In this document: piece by piece, positions 43,510 to 52,713 of the stretch
Position numbering within the stretch: the first letter of the stretch is position 1
Layout: each line of letters begins with the position of its first letter
From: Sipunculus nudus
Lineage: Eukaryota > Annelida > Sipuncula > Golfingiida > Sipunculidae
Reading direction: 5' to 3'
Length of the DNA stretch: 64,000 bases
Assembly: GCA_026874595.1 (NCBI GenBank)
Contig: JAPPUL010000095.1
Location: 1,178,001-1,242,000 of the forward strand
Notes under the pieces: generated by a model
Told to the model about the DNA's origin: nothing
The model's database searches: none
The model's input: only the letters and a program-made list of their open reading frames with translations
Translations under genes and position numbers: made by a program

Positions 43510-44382
43510 CTAAAATACATACCAACCAAAGCCAATCATAAATTGCATATCAGCAAATACAAGAGGGTAAGCTTTAAGATTAGCTATTATTATGTCCTCT
43601 ATTCTTAAAATACTGTTTAGGCCCAAATCGAACCTATATGCTAGCGTAAAGATGAATGGATAACGAGTAAATTCTACTCCAAGTCCTAAAGATAAGCCAA
43701 CAATAAATGAAGTTGCTTTAGGGTCTTTTACATTTGGAAGATTTATTTTCTCTATCATAGGAATGTGCAATGAAGGACCAACGCCTATAAAAAATATCTC
43801 TTTTGCTGGATATAATTTTATATAAGGCACAAGCGATAAATACCATATCTGGCTAATCATACCGTTTGATAAATATATTCCCTTCCCTTGCATACCTATA
43901 TCAAACTCTAAGGCTACAATAGGACCAAACCTAAAATTAAGATAGAAAAACCCACCACCAAGTGTTTGTTCCTTAAGTTCATAAGGACTTTTAGTAGTGC
44001 TTAAGTAGAGATTGTCAACTAATTGTAAAAAACCTTTTATACCTAAAGATATAAAGCCTTGGGCTTTATTATATTTGTGCATTTTAAAGCTACCCAAGGG
44101 GTCGTTATCGGGATTGTATAAAAAGTCTAACTTCTTGTCTTTTAGTTCAAAAGCTCGTTGTTCAATTTCGGGCCCGGTCTTATTCTTCTGCTTTGGTTTT
44201 TCTAAGACACGAGAATCTATATTAGGATCGTTTGCCTGGCTTAAAGAGTTTTTTGCTTTAGCATTACTTTTCGCTTCATTATCGTTCTTTGCTTGTTGGA
44301 ATTGTCCAAATGTATGTGTTGTCCAAAGCATTACAACAAACATTACAACTGCCGATCTTAATATGATTTTGATGTTATTCAT
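43510..44382 (-). CDS. Outer-membrane beta-barrel protein with disordered N-terminal region
   Basis: A 290-residue protein with a signal peptide (about 1-26, ending T-F-G), a polar low-complexity stretch of about 60 residues (N-D-N-E-A-K-S-N-A-K-A-K-N) and a C-terminal barrel-like region: G-F-I-S-L-G-I-K-G-F, G-G-F-F-Y-L-N-F-R-F, F-F-I-G-V-G-P-S-L-H, and the ending F-M-I-G-F-G-W-Y-V-F, whose terminal F fits BAM recognition. It converges on the caspase block and may or may not belong to it. No family recognised. Confidence 0.65.
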   Translation of the reverse strand: MNNIKIILRSAVVMFVVMLWTTHTFGQFQQAKNDNEAKSNAKAKNSLSQANDPNIDSRVLEKPKQKNKTGPEIEQRAFELKDKKLDFLYNPDNDPLGSFKMHKYNKAQGFISLGIKGFLQLVDNLYLSTTKSPYELKEQTLGGGFFYLNFRFGPIVALEFDIGMQGKGIYLSNGMISQIWYLSLVPYIKLYPAKEIFFIGVGPSLHIPMIEKINLPNVKDPKATSFIVGLSLGLGVEFTRYPFIFTLAYRFDLGLNSILRIEDIIIANLKAYPLVFADMQFMIGFGWYVF

Positions 44383-44502
44383 AACTTATAAACTCAAAGT
44401 CTTTTATTCTTTATTATATGACTTTTATATGACTTATGTATATATTTATTCTCTATATTTATGCTCTTTTCTATTGCTGCTTTTCTCTATGGTTCTTTAT
44501 AG

Positions 44503-46080
44503 CTAAGTTTTTTTGCTAAGCAGAAAGTTAACGAGACTGCTTATCATTATACCTGTTGCTCCCTTTGGGAAATAGCTTGGACTTTTACTTGCAGCCCAGT
44601 TTGTTCCTGCTATATCAAGATGTATCCATGGTATATTATCAACAAAATTCTCAAGGAACGCAGCCGCTGTAATAGCACCTCCATACCGCCCTCCTATGTT
44701 TGCAAGGTCTGCTATATCACTTTTTATTTGCTCTTGATACTCCTTGAATAAGGGTAATGGCCATACTTTCTCTGTTGAGTTTCGGCATGCTTTTATAAAA
44801 TCTTTTGCAAATGCATAATCATTTGTCATTAATCCTGTTGTAATTTCTCCAAGAGCTACCATACAGGCTCCGGTTAGGGTGGCTATGTCTATTATGTATT
44901 TAGCTTTTTCTTCTTTTGAGGCGTAGGATAGTGCATCTGCAAGTATTAAACGTCCTTCTGCGTCTGTATTTAATATTTCTATGGTCTTACCATTTAATGC
45001 GGTTGCAACATCTCCTGGCTTTATAGCCTTTGCACTTGGCATATTTTCACAGGTCGGGACAAGTCCCACCACCTCTCTTTTTATTCCTAACTTAGATATG
45101 GCATTCATTGCGCCTATAACGCTTGCCGCTCCTGACATATCTGCTTTCATTAAATGCATGTCTCCTGAGGGCTTTAATGATATACCCCCTGTGTCAAAAG
45201 TTATACCCTTGCCTACTAATGCTACTTTCCCAAGCGATTTGTCCACTTTCCCTTCTGGTTGATACTTCATTATTATAAACCTTGGACTCTCTTTTGACCC
45301 TTTGGCTACCGACATAAACGAACCCATACCAAGTGACTCTATCTCTTTTTCATCTAGCACCCGTACTTCTAGATTCTTGTTTGCAAGCTTTTTGGCCTCA
45401 TTTGCAAGGTAGCTTGGTGTACAGTAGTTTCCGGGCTTGTTTATTAAATCTCTTGCTATATTTGCACTCTCTCCTATCTTCTCTCCTACTTCTATATATT
45501 TCTTTAGTTTGTTATCTCCTTTTATCCATATGCTTTTAAGCGACTTTGACTCATCATCCTCTTTATCACTACCCTCCTTACTCTCTTTAGTCCCTTTTAT
45601 CGAAAAGATGTATTGTCCGCTGTATATCCCTTCTGCAAGTAGACTATATCCTATTTCTGACTCTTCTACCTTGCCTCCTTCTAATGTCAGAAATACGCTC
45701 TTATCATACTCCAAATCCTTAAGCTTCCTAAGCATAATTGTACTCTCACTATAGCCTAAGCTATTTGCATTTTGGACTATTAAAGCTCCAAGGTCCTTTA
45801 ACATTGATAACTGAAACTCTTCTCCCATCCCGCAACAGATTAATAGTATCCCTGCATTTCCCGAAAATCCAGGTAAATAACATGTTTCTTTTACCTTCCC
45901 CTTAAGCACACCACGCTTTATGTGTCCTTCTAATATATTTAGTTGCTCTTTGCTTGCAAGCCCCGAAAGTTCTTCTTTTAGCTCGGTTAACCCTTCTTTT
46001 AGCTCTTCCTTCAAATAGTTTAAGGCTATTAGTTGCTCTTTATCTTTATTTAAATCTTTTGAAAGCTTTATACTTATCAC
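44503..46080 (-). CDS. pepA: Leucyl aminopeptidase (M17)
   Basis: A 525-residue M17 enzyme. The dinuclear metal site motifs are present: G-K-G-I-T-F-D-T-G-G-I-S-L-K-P, M-K-A-D-M-S-G-A and N-T-D-A-E-G-R-L (the family signature), all in the C-terminal two thirds. The N-terminal domain is poorly conserved and more charged than usual (L-K-E-E-L-K-E-G-L-T-E-L-K-E-E-L). PepA cleaves N-terminal residues from peptides in the cytoplasm. The start is GTG at 46080, with AGGAG eight bases upstream. The gene is monocistronic on the minus strand. Confidence 0.95.
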   Translation of the reverse strand: MISIKLSKDLNKDKEQLIALNYLKEELKEGLTELKEELSGLASKEQLNILEGHIKRGVLKGKVKETCYLPGFSGNAGILLICCGMGEEFQLSMLKDLGALIVQNANSLGYSESTIMLRKLKDLEYDKSVFLTLEGGKVEESEIGYSLLAEGIYSGQYIFSIKGTKESKEGSDKEDDESKSLKSIWIKGDNKLKKYIEVGEKIGESANIARDLINKPGNYCTPSYLANEAKKLANKNLEVRVLDEKEIESLGMGSFMSVAKGSKESPRFIIMKYQPEGKVDKSLGKVALVGKGITFDTGGISLKPSGDMHLMKADMSGAASVIGAMNAISKLGIKREVVGLVPTCENMPSAKAIKPGDVATALNGKTIEILNTDAEGRLILADALSYASKEEKAKYIIDIATLTGACMVALGEITTGLMTNDYAFAKDFIKACRNSTEKVWPLPLFKEYQEQIKSDIADLANIGGRYGGAITAAAFLENFVDNIPWIHLDIAGTNWAASKSPSYFPKGATGIMISSLVNFLLSKKT

Positions 46081-46302
46081 TTTTTACTCCTTTAGTTTTC
46101 TTCCTTTCTAGTTTTTATTTCTATTTTAGAATATCCGTTTTACAAATTAAACAATCATTTCTCTTTTTGCAAATATTATTAATCCTATATAGCTTCATTC
46201 TAACTTATATTTAGATTTATTATCTTTTTTTAAAACTTTTCTTAAGCTTTTTGTTCAATTAGTGTCTACTTACATAAGCTTTAATTTATATTGGACCTTT
46301 TT

Positions 46303-47040
46303 ATGACTTATTCGGATAAACTTATTGTCGCTCTTGATTTGCCATCTGTTGGTCAGGCTAAGGAGCTTGTCGATTCTTTAGATTCTGTTGTGTCATTTTA
46401 CAAAGTCGGACTTGAGCTTTTTGTGCAAAAGGACTATTTTAACTTTATCGAATGGCTTCTTAAGCAAAAGAAAAAGGTTTTTGTCGACCTTAAGCTCTTC
46501 GATATCCCTCAAACGGTTAAACGTACAACTGCCGCTCTTATTGATTTAGGCGTACATTTTGTTAGTGTGCACGGGAATGACTCTATCCTTAAAGCCGCTA
46601 TAGAAGCAACTGAAGAACACAAAAACCATAACCTTAGTATTTTAGCTGTTACTGTTTTAACTAGTTTAGATGAGCACGATATAAATTCTCTTGGCTTTGA
46701 GTGCAGTGTGGAAGACCTTGTTTATAAAAGGGCTTGTAAGGCTTTGGAGCTTGGCTGTTGCGGGATAGTCTCTTCGGGACTTGAGCTTAAACGGCTTAAG
46801 CAGAGTAACAAACTTAAGGGTCTTACTTTTGTTTGTCCTGGAATTCGGCCAGTTGCCAATATAGAGGATGAGCATCTAGATGAGAATCTAAAGGACGACC
46901 AAAAACGTATAGTCTCTCCTTATGACGCTTTTCGTGATGGAGCTGATTACATTGTCGTTGGACGCCCTATTAGAGATTCTGCAAATCCTAAACAGGCTGC
47001 TATAAACATACAAAACGAGATTCGTCGGGCTTTAGAATAG
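46303..47040 (+). CDS. pyrF: Orotidine 5'-phosphate decarboxylase
   Basis: A 245-residue OMP decarboxylase of the bacterial short type. The start K-L-I-V-A-L-D-L-P-S, the catalytic charge network F-V-D-L-K-L-F-D-I-P and the C-terminal Y-I-V-V-G-R-P-I are diagnostic. It makes UMP in the last step of pyrimidine synthesis. I start at ATG 46303 rather than an in-frame TTG at 46291. Its 3' end overlaps the convergent bioD by 9 bp. Codons end in T or C more often than in most neighbouring genes. Confidence 0.95.
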   Translation: MTYSDKLIVALDLPSVGQAKELVDSLDSVVSFYKVGLELFVQKDYFNFIEWLLKQKKKVFVDLKLFDIPQTVKRTTAALIDLGVHFVSVHGNDSILKAAIEATEEHKNHNLSILAVTVLTSLDEHDINSLGFECSVEDLVYKRACKALELGCCGIVSSGLELKRLKQSNKLKGLTFVCPGIRPVANIEDEHLDENLKDDQKRIVSPYDAFRDGADYIVVGRPIRDSANPKQAAINIQNEIRRALE

Positions 47041-47754
47041 CTCCTTACATATATTTATAAAACTTTCTTTATGCTTTTTGTAATGGTTGTAATGGTTAAG
47101 ACTTGTATCCGCTCCTTCTATATATGGTGTTGAGTATATTTTTATCTTCTCATTATCCTCTTTATTGGATAATATACTTTTGAGTGCTTTTTGATTTGTT
47201 TTTTTAGCTTGAGTCTTTTCCGTCTCGTGGTCGTTTAGTATTATACATTTTGTTTTAAGTCCTTTTGCCTTTGCATGAGATAGTGTTAGCAATGTGTGAT
47301 TTAGGGCTCCGAGTTTATTGCCTGCTACCAAGATTAGTTCTAAGTCAAGTTCCTTAGCAAGATCGCATATAGTAAGTTCTTTACTAATAGGCACCATCAA
47401 ACCTCCTGCTCCCTCTATAAGCATTATATCTTTTCCCTCTGAGCACTTTTTATAGGCAGCCTTAATTATATTTAAATCTAATTCTATTCCCTCAAGATCA
47501 GATGCTACATAAGGGGCAAGTGGAGCCTTATAACTTATTGGCCTTATTATGTTTAGAGGGGCTTTTAGATTTAGCATTCTCTTTATTAGAGTTGCATCGC
47601 CAGCACAAATATCACTAGAATCATAAACCCCTGTCTCTATCGGTTTCATATATCCTGCTTCTATTCCCAGCTCCTTTAAGCACAACATAAGCCCAAGACT
47701 TACTTTAGTTTTCCCAACCCCTGTGTCTGTTCCCGTTATAAAGTAACTTTTCAT
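47032..47754 (-). CDS. bioD: Dethiobiotin synthetase
   Basis: A 240-residue BioD. The P-loop F-I-T-G-T-D-T-G-V-G-K-T-K (residues 4-16) and E-G-A-G-G-L-M-V-P-I identify the family; K-P-I-E-T-G-V is the substrate-binding lysine region. It carboxylates 7,8-diaminopelargonate to dethiobiotin in the cytoplasm. It is 11 bp downstream of bioA, so the pair is an operon for two consecutive biotin steps; bioB and bioF are not in the window. Confidence 0.95.
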   Translation of the reverse strand: MKSYFITGTDTGVGKTKVSLGLMLCLKELGIEAGYMKPIETGVYDSSDICAGDATLIKRMLNLKAPLNIIRPISYKAPLAPYVASDLEGIELDLNIIKAAYKKCSEGKDIMLIEGAGGLMVPISKELTICDLAKELDLELILVAGNKLGALNHTLLTLSHAKAKGLKTKCIILNDHETEKTQAKKTNQKALKSILSNKEDNEKIKIYSTPYIEGADTSLNHYNHYKKHKESFINICKELF

Positions 47755-47765
47755 ATTGTAGTAAT

Positions 47766-49136
47766 CTATACCATCTTTATGACACTCGGTATAGCCTTCT
47801 TTAAACCTTCTACTATTACTCTTATCTCATCTTTGCTTATCGATAAGGGCGGCATCAAAACTAAAACATCGCCAAGTGGACGCATTATTACACCATGTTC
47901 TCGCATTGCAAGCGATACCTTATGCCCAAGCTTTAGTTTCGGGTCAAAAGGTTTTCTACGTCTTTTGTCATTAGAAAGTTCTATCCCTACCATAAACCCT
48001 TTAATCCTTATCTGCCCTACGTAATCTAAAGCCTCAAGCTCATTAAGAGCTTCTTTTAAATACTTTATTTTACCTTGCATCTTTTCTAATACCAAATCCT
48101 TTTCAAATACTTCTAATGACGCCAGGGCACAGTTGCAGGCTATTGGGTTGCCTGTGAAGGTATGTCCGTGATAAAATGTCCTGTCAATATCATCATTATC
48201 GCTATTTAAGAATGCGTTGTATATCTTATCACTTACAATCGTTGCTGCAAGCGGTAGATAACCTCCTGTAAGCCCTTTTCCTACTGTCATAATGTCAGGT
48301 TTAAGTTCATCTTCCTCACAAGCAAACATATAACCAGTCTTGCCAAAACCAGTTGCAACCTCATCTACTATAAAGAGTATGTCATACTCTAAACATATAT
48401 CTTGAATCTTACTCATAAAACCAGAAGGATAAATAACTATCCCAGCCGCACCCTGTACGTAAGGTTCTATTATAAGTCCTGCAACCTCATTGTGATGTTT
48501 TTCAAGTATTTTATAAAGCTCATTAAGGGAATTATCCATACACTCTTTCGGGTCATTAAAATTAGAGTGATAAAAAGATGGACAGCTAATTGAAAATGTC
48601 TCAAACAAGAGATAGGAAAACATCTTATGAAATAAATCAAAGCCGCCAAGACTAACAGCTCCTATTGTATCACCGTGATAAGCTTTTTTAAGTTTTATGA
48701 ACTTTTGTTTTTGCGCTCTTGGACAAGTATGCTTTTGTCTCCAATATTGAAAAGCCATCTTAAGAGCTATCTCAACAGCGCATGCCCCAGCATCTGAGTA
48801 AAATACCTTATTAAGGCCCGCTGGTGTTATGTCAATAAGCTTTTTGGCAAGAAGGGTTGCAGGTACATTAGAAAGTCCAAGCATTGTTGAGTGTGCAATC
48901 TCGTTAAGTTGACTTTTAATAGCGTCATTTAGTTCTTGTTTATTGTGTCCATGCACATTGCACCAAAGCGAGGATACAGCATCGATATACTCTTTCCCAT
49001 TAATATCAATTAGACAGTTGCCTTTTCCTTTTTTAATAAATAATGGGGTCTTTTGGGTCCAATCTCTCATTTGCGTGAAGGGGTGCCAAAGGTGTTCATG
49101 GTTTAGTTTTGTTAATAGCTGTTCATCTTCTAGCAT
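47766..49136 (-). CDS. bioA: Adenosylmethionine-8-amino-7-oxononanoate aminotransferase
   Basis: A 456-residue PLP enzyme of the class III aminotransferases. The start H-L-W-H-P-F-T-Q-M-R-D-W is specific for BioA, and D-A-G-A-C-A-V-E-I-A-L-K-M-A, F-I-V-D-E-V-A-T-G-F-G-K-T-G and the PLP lysine in T-V-G-K-G-L-T-G-G follow. It transfers an amino group from SAM to form 7,8-diaminopelargonate. I start at ATG 49136; an in-frame TTG at 49175 would add 13 residues. bioD follows directly. The two enzymes act in succession. Confidence 0.95.
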   Translation of the reverse strand: MLEDEQLLTKLNHEHLWHPFTQMRDWTQKTPLFIKKGKGNCLIDINGKEYIDAVSSLWCNVHGHNKQELNDAIKSQLNEIAHSTMLGLSNVPATLLAKKLIDITPAGLNKVFYSDAGACAVEIALKMAFQYWRQKHTCPRAQKQKFIKLKKAYHGDTIGAVSLGGFDLFHKMFSYLLFETFSISCPSFYHSNFNDPKECMDNSLNELYKILEKHHNEVAGLIIEPYVQGAAGIVIYPSGFMSKIQDICLEYDILFIVDEVATGFGKTGYMFACEEDELKPDIMTVGKGLTGGYLPLAATIVSDKIYNAFLNSDNDDIDRTFYHGHTFTGNPIACNCALASLEVFEKDLVLEKMQGKIKYLKEALNELEALDYVGQIRIKGFMVGIELSNDKRRRKPFDPKLKLGHKVSLAMREHGVIMRPLGDVLVLMPPLSISKDEIRVIVEGLKKAIPSVIKMV

Positions 49137-49327
49137 TTTGTAAATGTACGTAAAGAAACTTGATAAGACAAACAAGCTCTCAAGCTAAAGTAAGTTCGGA
49201 GCTAGTGGAGCTAGTATAGAAAGGCTTTTTAAAAGTTATGGAGCTAATAATAAAGCTAATAATAGAGTATATTTGCTATATTTTATTATGCTTTAATAAA
49301 AATAAGGATTTGGAGTTTGGATAAATT

Positions 49328-49891
49328 TTGAAAATAGTTTTGGGGATAACAGGAGCGTCAGGCTCAATATATGGCATACGAATGCTTGAGGTTTTGCATG
49401 AGCTTGGGGTTTTGGTATCTTTAATAGTTACAGATTTAGGCAAACGTGTTGCAGAGTACGAGACAGGTATAAATGTAGCAAAGCATGCAAAGAGGCTTGG
49501 GATAACACTTTATAATATAAAAGACATGTTTGCAGCGCCGGCAAGCGGCAGTCATCTAAATGATGGTTTGCTGGTACTTCCGTGCAGCATGGGTAGTTTA
49601 TCTCGTTTTGCACATGGTATATCGTCTAATCTACTTGAGCGGGCATTTGACGTTGCTTTAAAAGAAGGGCGTCGTGTAATATTGTGTCCAAGGGAGACTC
49701 CTCTTAGTATGATACATATAAAAAACATGCTAAGTTTGAGTGAGGCAGGGGTTTTACTTGCCCCACTTACGGTGGCATTTTATGCAAAACCTAAAAGTAT
49801 AGATGACGTAATAAATTTTCATATAGGCAAGATACTAAACATGTTGGGGATAGAACATGAGCTTTTAAAGGAATGGCCTTATATGGAATGA
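49328..49891 (+). CDS. ubiX: Flavin prenyltransferase UbiX/PAD1
   Basis: A 187-residue UbiX. The N-terminal V-L-G-I-T-G-A-S-G-S-I-Y-G, P-C-S-M-G-S-L-S and the C-terminal R-E-T-P-L-S family signature are present. UbiX prenylates FMN to make the cofactor of UbiD-type decarboxylases, as used in ubiquinone or menaquinone (futalosine) pathways. No ubiD is in the window. The start is TTG 49328, with GGAG upstream. It stands 80 bp ahead of the M16 protease gene on the same strand. Confidence 0.94.
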   Translation: MKIVLGITGASGSIYGIRMLEVLHELGVLVSLIVTDLGKRVAEYETGINVAKHAKRLGITLYNIKDMFAAPASGSHLNDGLLVLPCSMGSLSRFAHGISSNLLERAFDVALKEGRRVILCPRETPLSMIHIKNMLSLSEAGVLLAPLTVAFYAKPKSIDDVINFHIGKILNMLGIEHELLKEWPYME

Positions 49892-49971
49892 TATTATGTC
49901 ATAAGCATTTACGTAGCAGTTAAAATTTATTATACTAGGGTTATTTTAATAAAATATATAGGAGATAGATT

Positions 49972-52683
49972 ATGGGTTATATAAGGCTTGCAATTATAAT
50001 GAGCTTACTAATGACAATACTTTATGACAGAGGATATAGTAATATTATGGAAGAAGGGACAAAAGTGAATAAGAGAGTAGTAGCTGCAAATGCAAAGAGT
50101 GAGGCAGCTTCAAAAGCAGATGATACATTATATAGTTTAGAAAATGAAGAAGGGACAAGGCGGCTTGTACTTGACAATGGGCTTGTGGTTATACTTAAAC
50201 AAAAGCGTAACATCCCGATGGTATCGATGCAGATGTGGGTTCGAGCAGGTTCGATAACAGAAGGAGAGAATATGGGAACAGGCTTATCACATTATTTTGA
50301 ACATATGCTTGGCAAGCGGACTAAGCTATTCAAGGGCAAGGAAGGATATTACAATGCGATACGCTCGATGGGAGGTTCAGATGCGAATGCGTATACAACA
50401 TATGACCGGACGGTATATCATTTCACGGTAAGGAAGAAGTATTTTGACAAAGCCTTAGAAGCGCTATCTGAGATGATAATGGGCTCTTTGTTTGATGATG
50501 AGGATTTAAAGATAGAAAAGGAGGTGATATTAAAAGAGATAAACATGGGAGATGACAATCCCAGGCGGATATTATGGAAAACACTAATGGAGACGGTATA
50601 TAAGAAGCATCATTATAGATATCCGGTTATAGGCTACAGGCCTTTATTTAAGGGTCTTAAAAAGCAAGATATATTAGACTACTATAGTACAATGTACACC
50701 CCAAATAATATGATATTGGTAATAGTGGGAGATTTTGATTTACAAGAAGCCCAAGAAGGTGTTAGAAAGGAGTTTAAAACATTTAAGCGAAAGAAGTTAC
50801 CGTCCTTGTATATTCCAAGGGAGCCGAAACAAAAGGCAGCCCGAAAAACTTATAGAGAAACAGGGATAACAACGACGAATATGGTGATGGCCTATCCGAG
50901 CGTAGATGCATTAGACGAAGATGTATATGCACTTGATGTACTTGAGATAATACTTGGGGGAGGCAAGACGTCAAGATTATACACAGGAGTAAAAGATACA
51001 AAAGGTTTAGTGAAGGAGATATACGCCTCGTCGTGGACGCCATCATATAAGGGGATATTTAGTATTCATAGTGAACTTAGCTATAAGGATTTACAAAAGA
51101 GCGAACAAGCGATAAGAGAAGAGATAGAAAGGGTAAAGCAAGGAGTAGGAAAAGAAGAGCTTAAGCGAGCCAAGCAAGGGGTATTACTTAGTTATATAAA
51201 GCGGATGCAGACATTGGGAGGCTATGCATCAAGTCTTGGGCTTGGAGAATTTCTAGGAGATATAAATTATTATAAAAGGTACGTAGAAAAGGTTCAGGAG
51301 GTAAAAGCAGAAGATGTAGTACGGGTGGCAAGGGAGTATTTGCGAAAGGAACGTGAAAACGTAGTAATTCTTGCCCCGATAGGGAGTAGAGAAAAGGTAA
51401 GTGAGGGGGTAAAGAAGGATAGAGAAGGGAGAGGGCAGATAAAGAGTATAGATTTACAAAATGGGATAAAGCTTTTATTAAAGAAAGATAGTAGTATTCC
51501 AATGGTATCATTTGGTGCAGTATTTGCGGGAGGGTATTTAAATGAGACAAAAGAGAGCCAAGGTATATATAATTTTCTATATAGCACAATCCTAAAAGGA
51601 ACAAAGACAAAAAGCGCACTAGAGATAGCGAAGCTAGTAGAGGACACAGGAGGTCATATAAGCGCCTCAAGTAGCGATTCCTTATCGTATATAAGCGGGA
51701 GTTTTTTAAAAGGCTATAGTGATGAGATATTTGAGCTTTTACTAGATATTTTATCTAATGCAAGTTTTAGTAAAGAAGAGGTAGAAAAAGAGCGTAAAGA
51801 CATCTTATACGATATAGGGACAAGGGATGACGATATATGGCGAGCAAGTCGCTATCACCTAAGAAAGGTACGTTATAAGGATAGGTCCTATGGCTATGAT
51901 GGTTTGGGGACTACGGAGAGTATAAAGAAAATAAAGGGAAGCAGCTTAAAGAGATTGTATGAGGGACTTATAAGGCCCAATAACCTAGTCTTATCGATAT
52001 TTGGAGATATAGATGAAGAAAAGCTTATAAAGTTATTCTCTGGTGGAAAAGAGAGTAAGTATAACTTTTTAAGAAGAGAAGGGACTTTTAAAGACAATGT
52101 ATTAAAGCCTGAAGCGATTTCTAAGAACAAAAAAGAGACATATTACGTAAAAGAGAAAAGGAAGCAGTCAATAGTAAAGATAATGTACGATTGCCCAAGC
52201 TATAAAGATATTGATTCCTATGCACTTAGCTTGCTGGGACACATATTTTCAGGGATAGGCAGTCGATTATTTGTAGATTTACGAGGACAAGAAGGCCTTG
52301 CTTATGCAACAGGCGGCTTTTATCAATCCAAGAAGGATTATGGAGTATTTGTATTTTACATAGGGACAGAGCCGGATAAAAAGGAGCGTGCAATTTCGGG
52401 TATGTTTAGAAATATAAAGAGCGTACGAGAGAATGGTATTAGTAACGAAGAGCTTGAGCTTGCAAAAAACAGTGCAATAGGTCGTATAACAAAGGGGCTT
52501 GAGACACTTGATGGGCAATTAAGAACGGCAGCGTTAAATGAACAGCTTGGGTTTGGGTATAATTTTCATAATGAACTTTTAAAGAAACTACAAAGCGTAA
52601 CAAAAGAAGACATAAAGCGAGTAGCCAACAAATATTTTACAGATAAATATGTGATATCGGTAGTAGAGAGCAAGAATAACTAA
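49972..52683 (+). CDS. M16 zinc protease, two-domain periplasmic type
   Basis: A 903-residue protein with a signal peptide (about 1-22) and two tandem M16 halves. The first half has the inverted zinc motif H-Y-F-E-H (H107, E110, H111) and a downstream E in I-E-K-E-V-I-L-K-E. In the second half the equivalent region reads G-I-Y-N-F-L-Y-S, so it is inactive and acts in substrate binding, as in pitrilysin-type enzymes. The clamp-like pair degrades small peptides in the periplasm. The coding strand is rich in A and G, with many ATA codons. GGAG precedes ATG 49972. Confidence 0.92.
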   Translation: MGYIRLAIIMSLLMTILYDRGYSNIMEEGTKVNKRVVAANAKSEAASKADDTLYSLENEEGTRRLVLDNGLVVILKQKRNIPMVSMQMWVRAGSITEGENMGTGLSHYFEHMLGKRTKLFKGKEGYYNAIRSMGGSDANAYTTYDRTVYHFTVRKKYFDKALEALSEMIMGSLFDDEDLKIEKEVILKEINMGDDNPRRILWKTLMETVYKKHHYRYPVIGYRPLFKGLKKQDILDYYSTMYTPNNMILVIVGDFDLQEAQEGVRKEFKTFKRKKLPSLYIPREPKQKAARKTYRETGITTTNMVMAYPSVDALDEDVYALDVLEIILGGGKTSRLYTGVKDTKGLVKEIYASSWTPSYKGIFSIHSELSYKDLQKSEQAIREEIERVKQGVGKEELKRAKQGVLLSYIKRMQTLGGYASSLGLGEFLGDINYYKRYVEKVQEVKAEDVVRVAREYLRKERENVVILAPIGSREKVSEGVKKDREGRGQIKSIDLQNGIKLLLKKDSSIPMVSFGAVFAGGYLNETKESQGIYNFLYSTILKGTKTKSALEIAKLVEDTGGHISASSSDSLSYISGSFLKGYSDEIFELLLDILSNASFSKEEVEKERKDILYDIGTRDDDIWRASRYHLRKVRYKDRSYGYDGLGTTESIKKIKGSSLKRLYEGLIRPNNLVLSIFGDIDEEKLIKLFSGGKESKYNFLRREGTFKDNVLKPEAISKNKKETYYVKEKRKQSIVKIMYDCPSYKDIDSYALSLLGHIFSGIGSRLFVDLRGQEGLAYATGGFYQSKKDYGVFVFYIGTEPDKKERAISGMFRNIKSVRENGISNEELELAKNSAIGRITKGLETLDGQLRTAALNEQLGFGYNFHNELLKKLQSVTKEDIKRVANKYFTDKYVISVVESKNN

Positions 52684-52713
52684 AAGTGTTAAAAGGTTTT
52701 TATTATGTTTTTA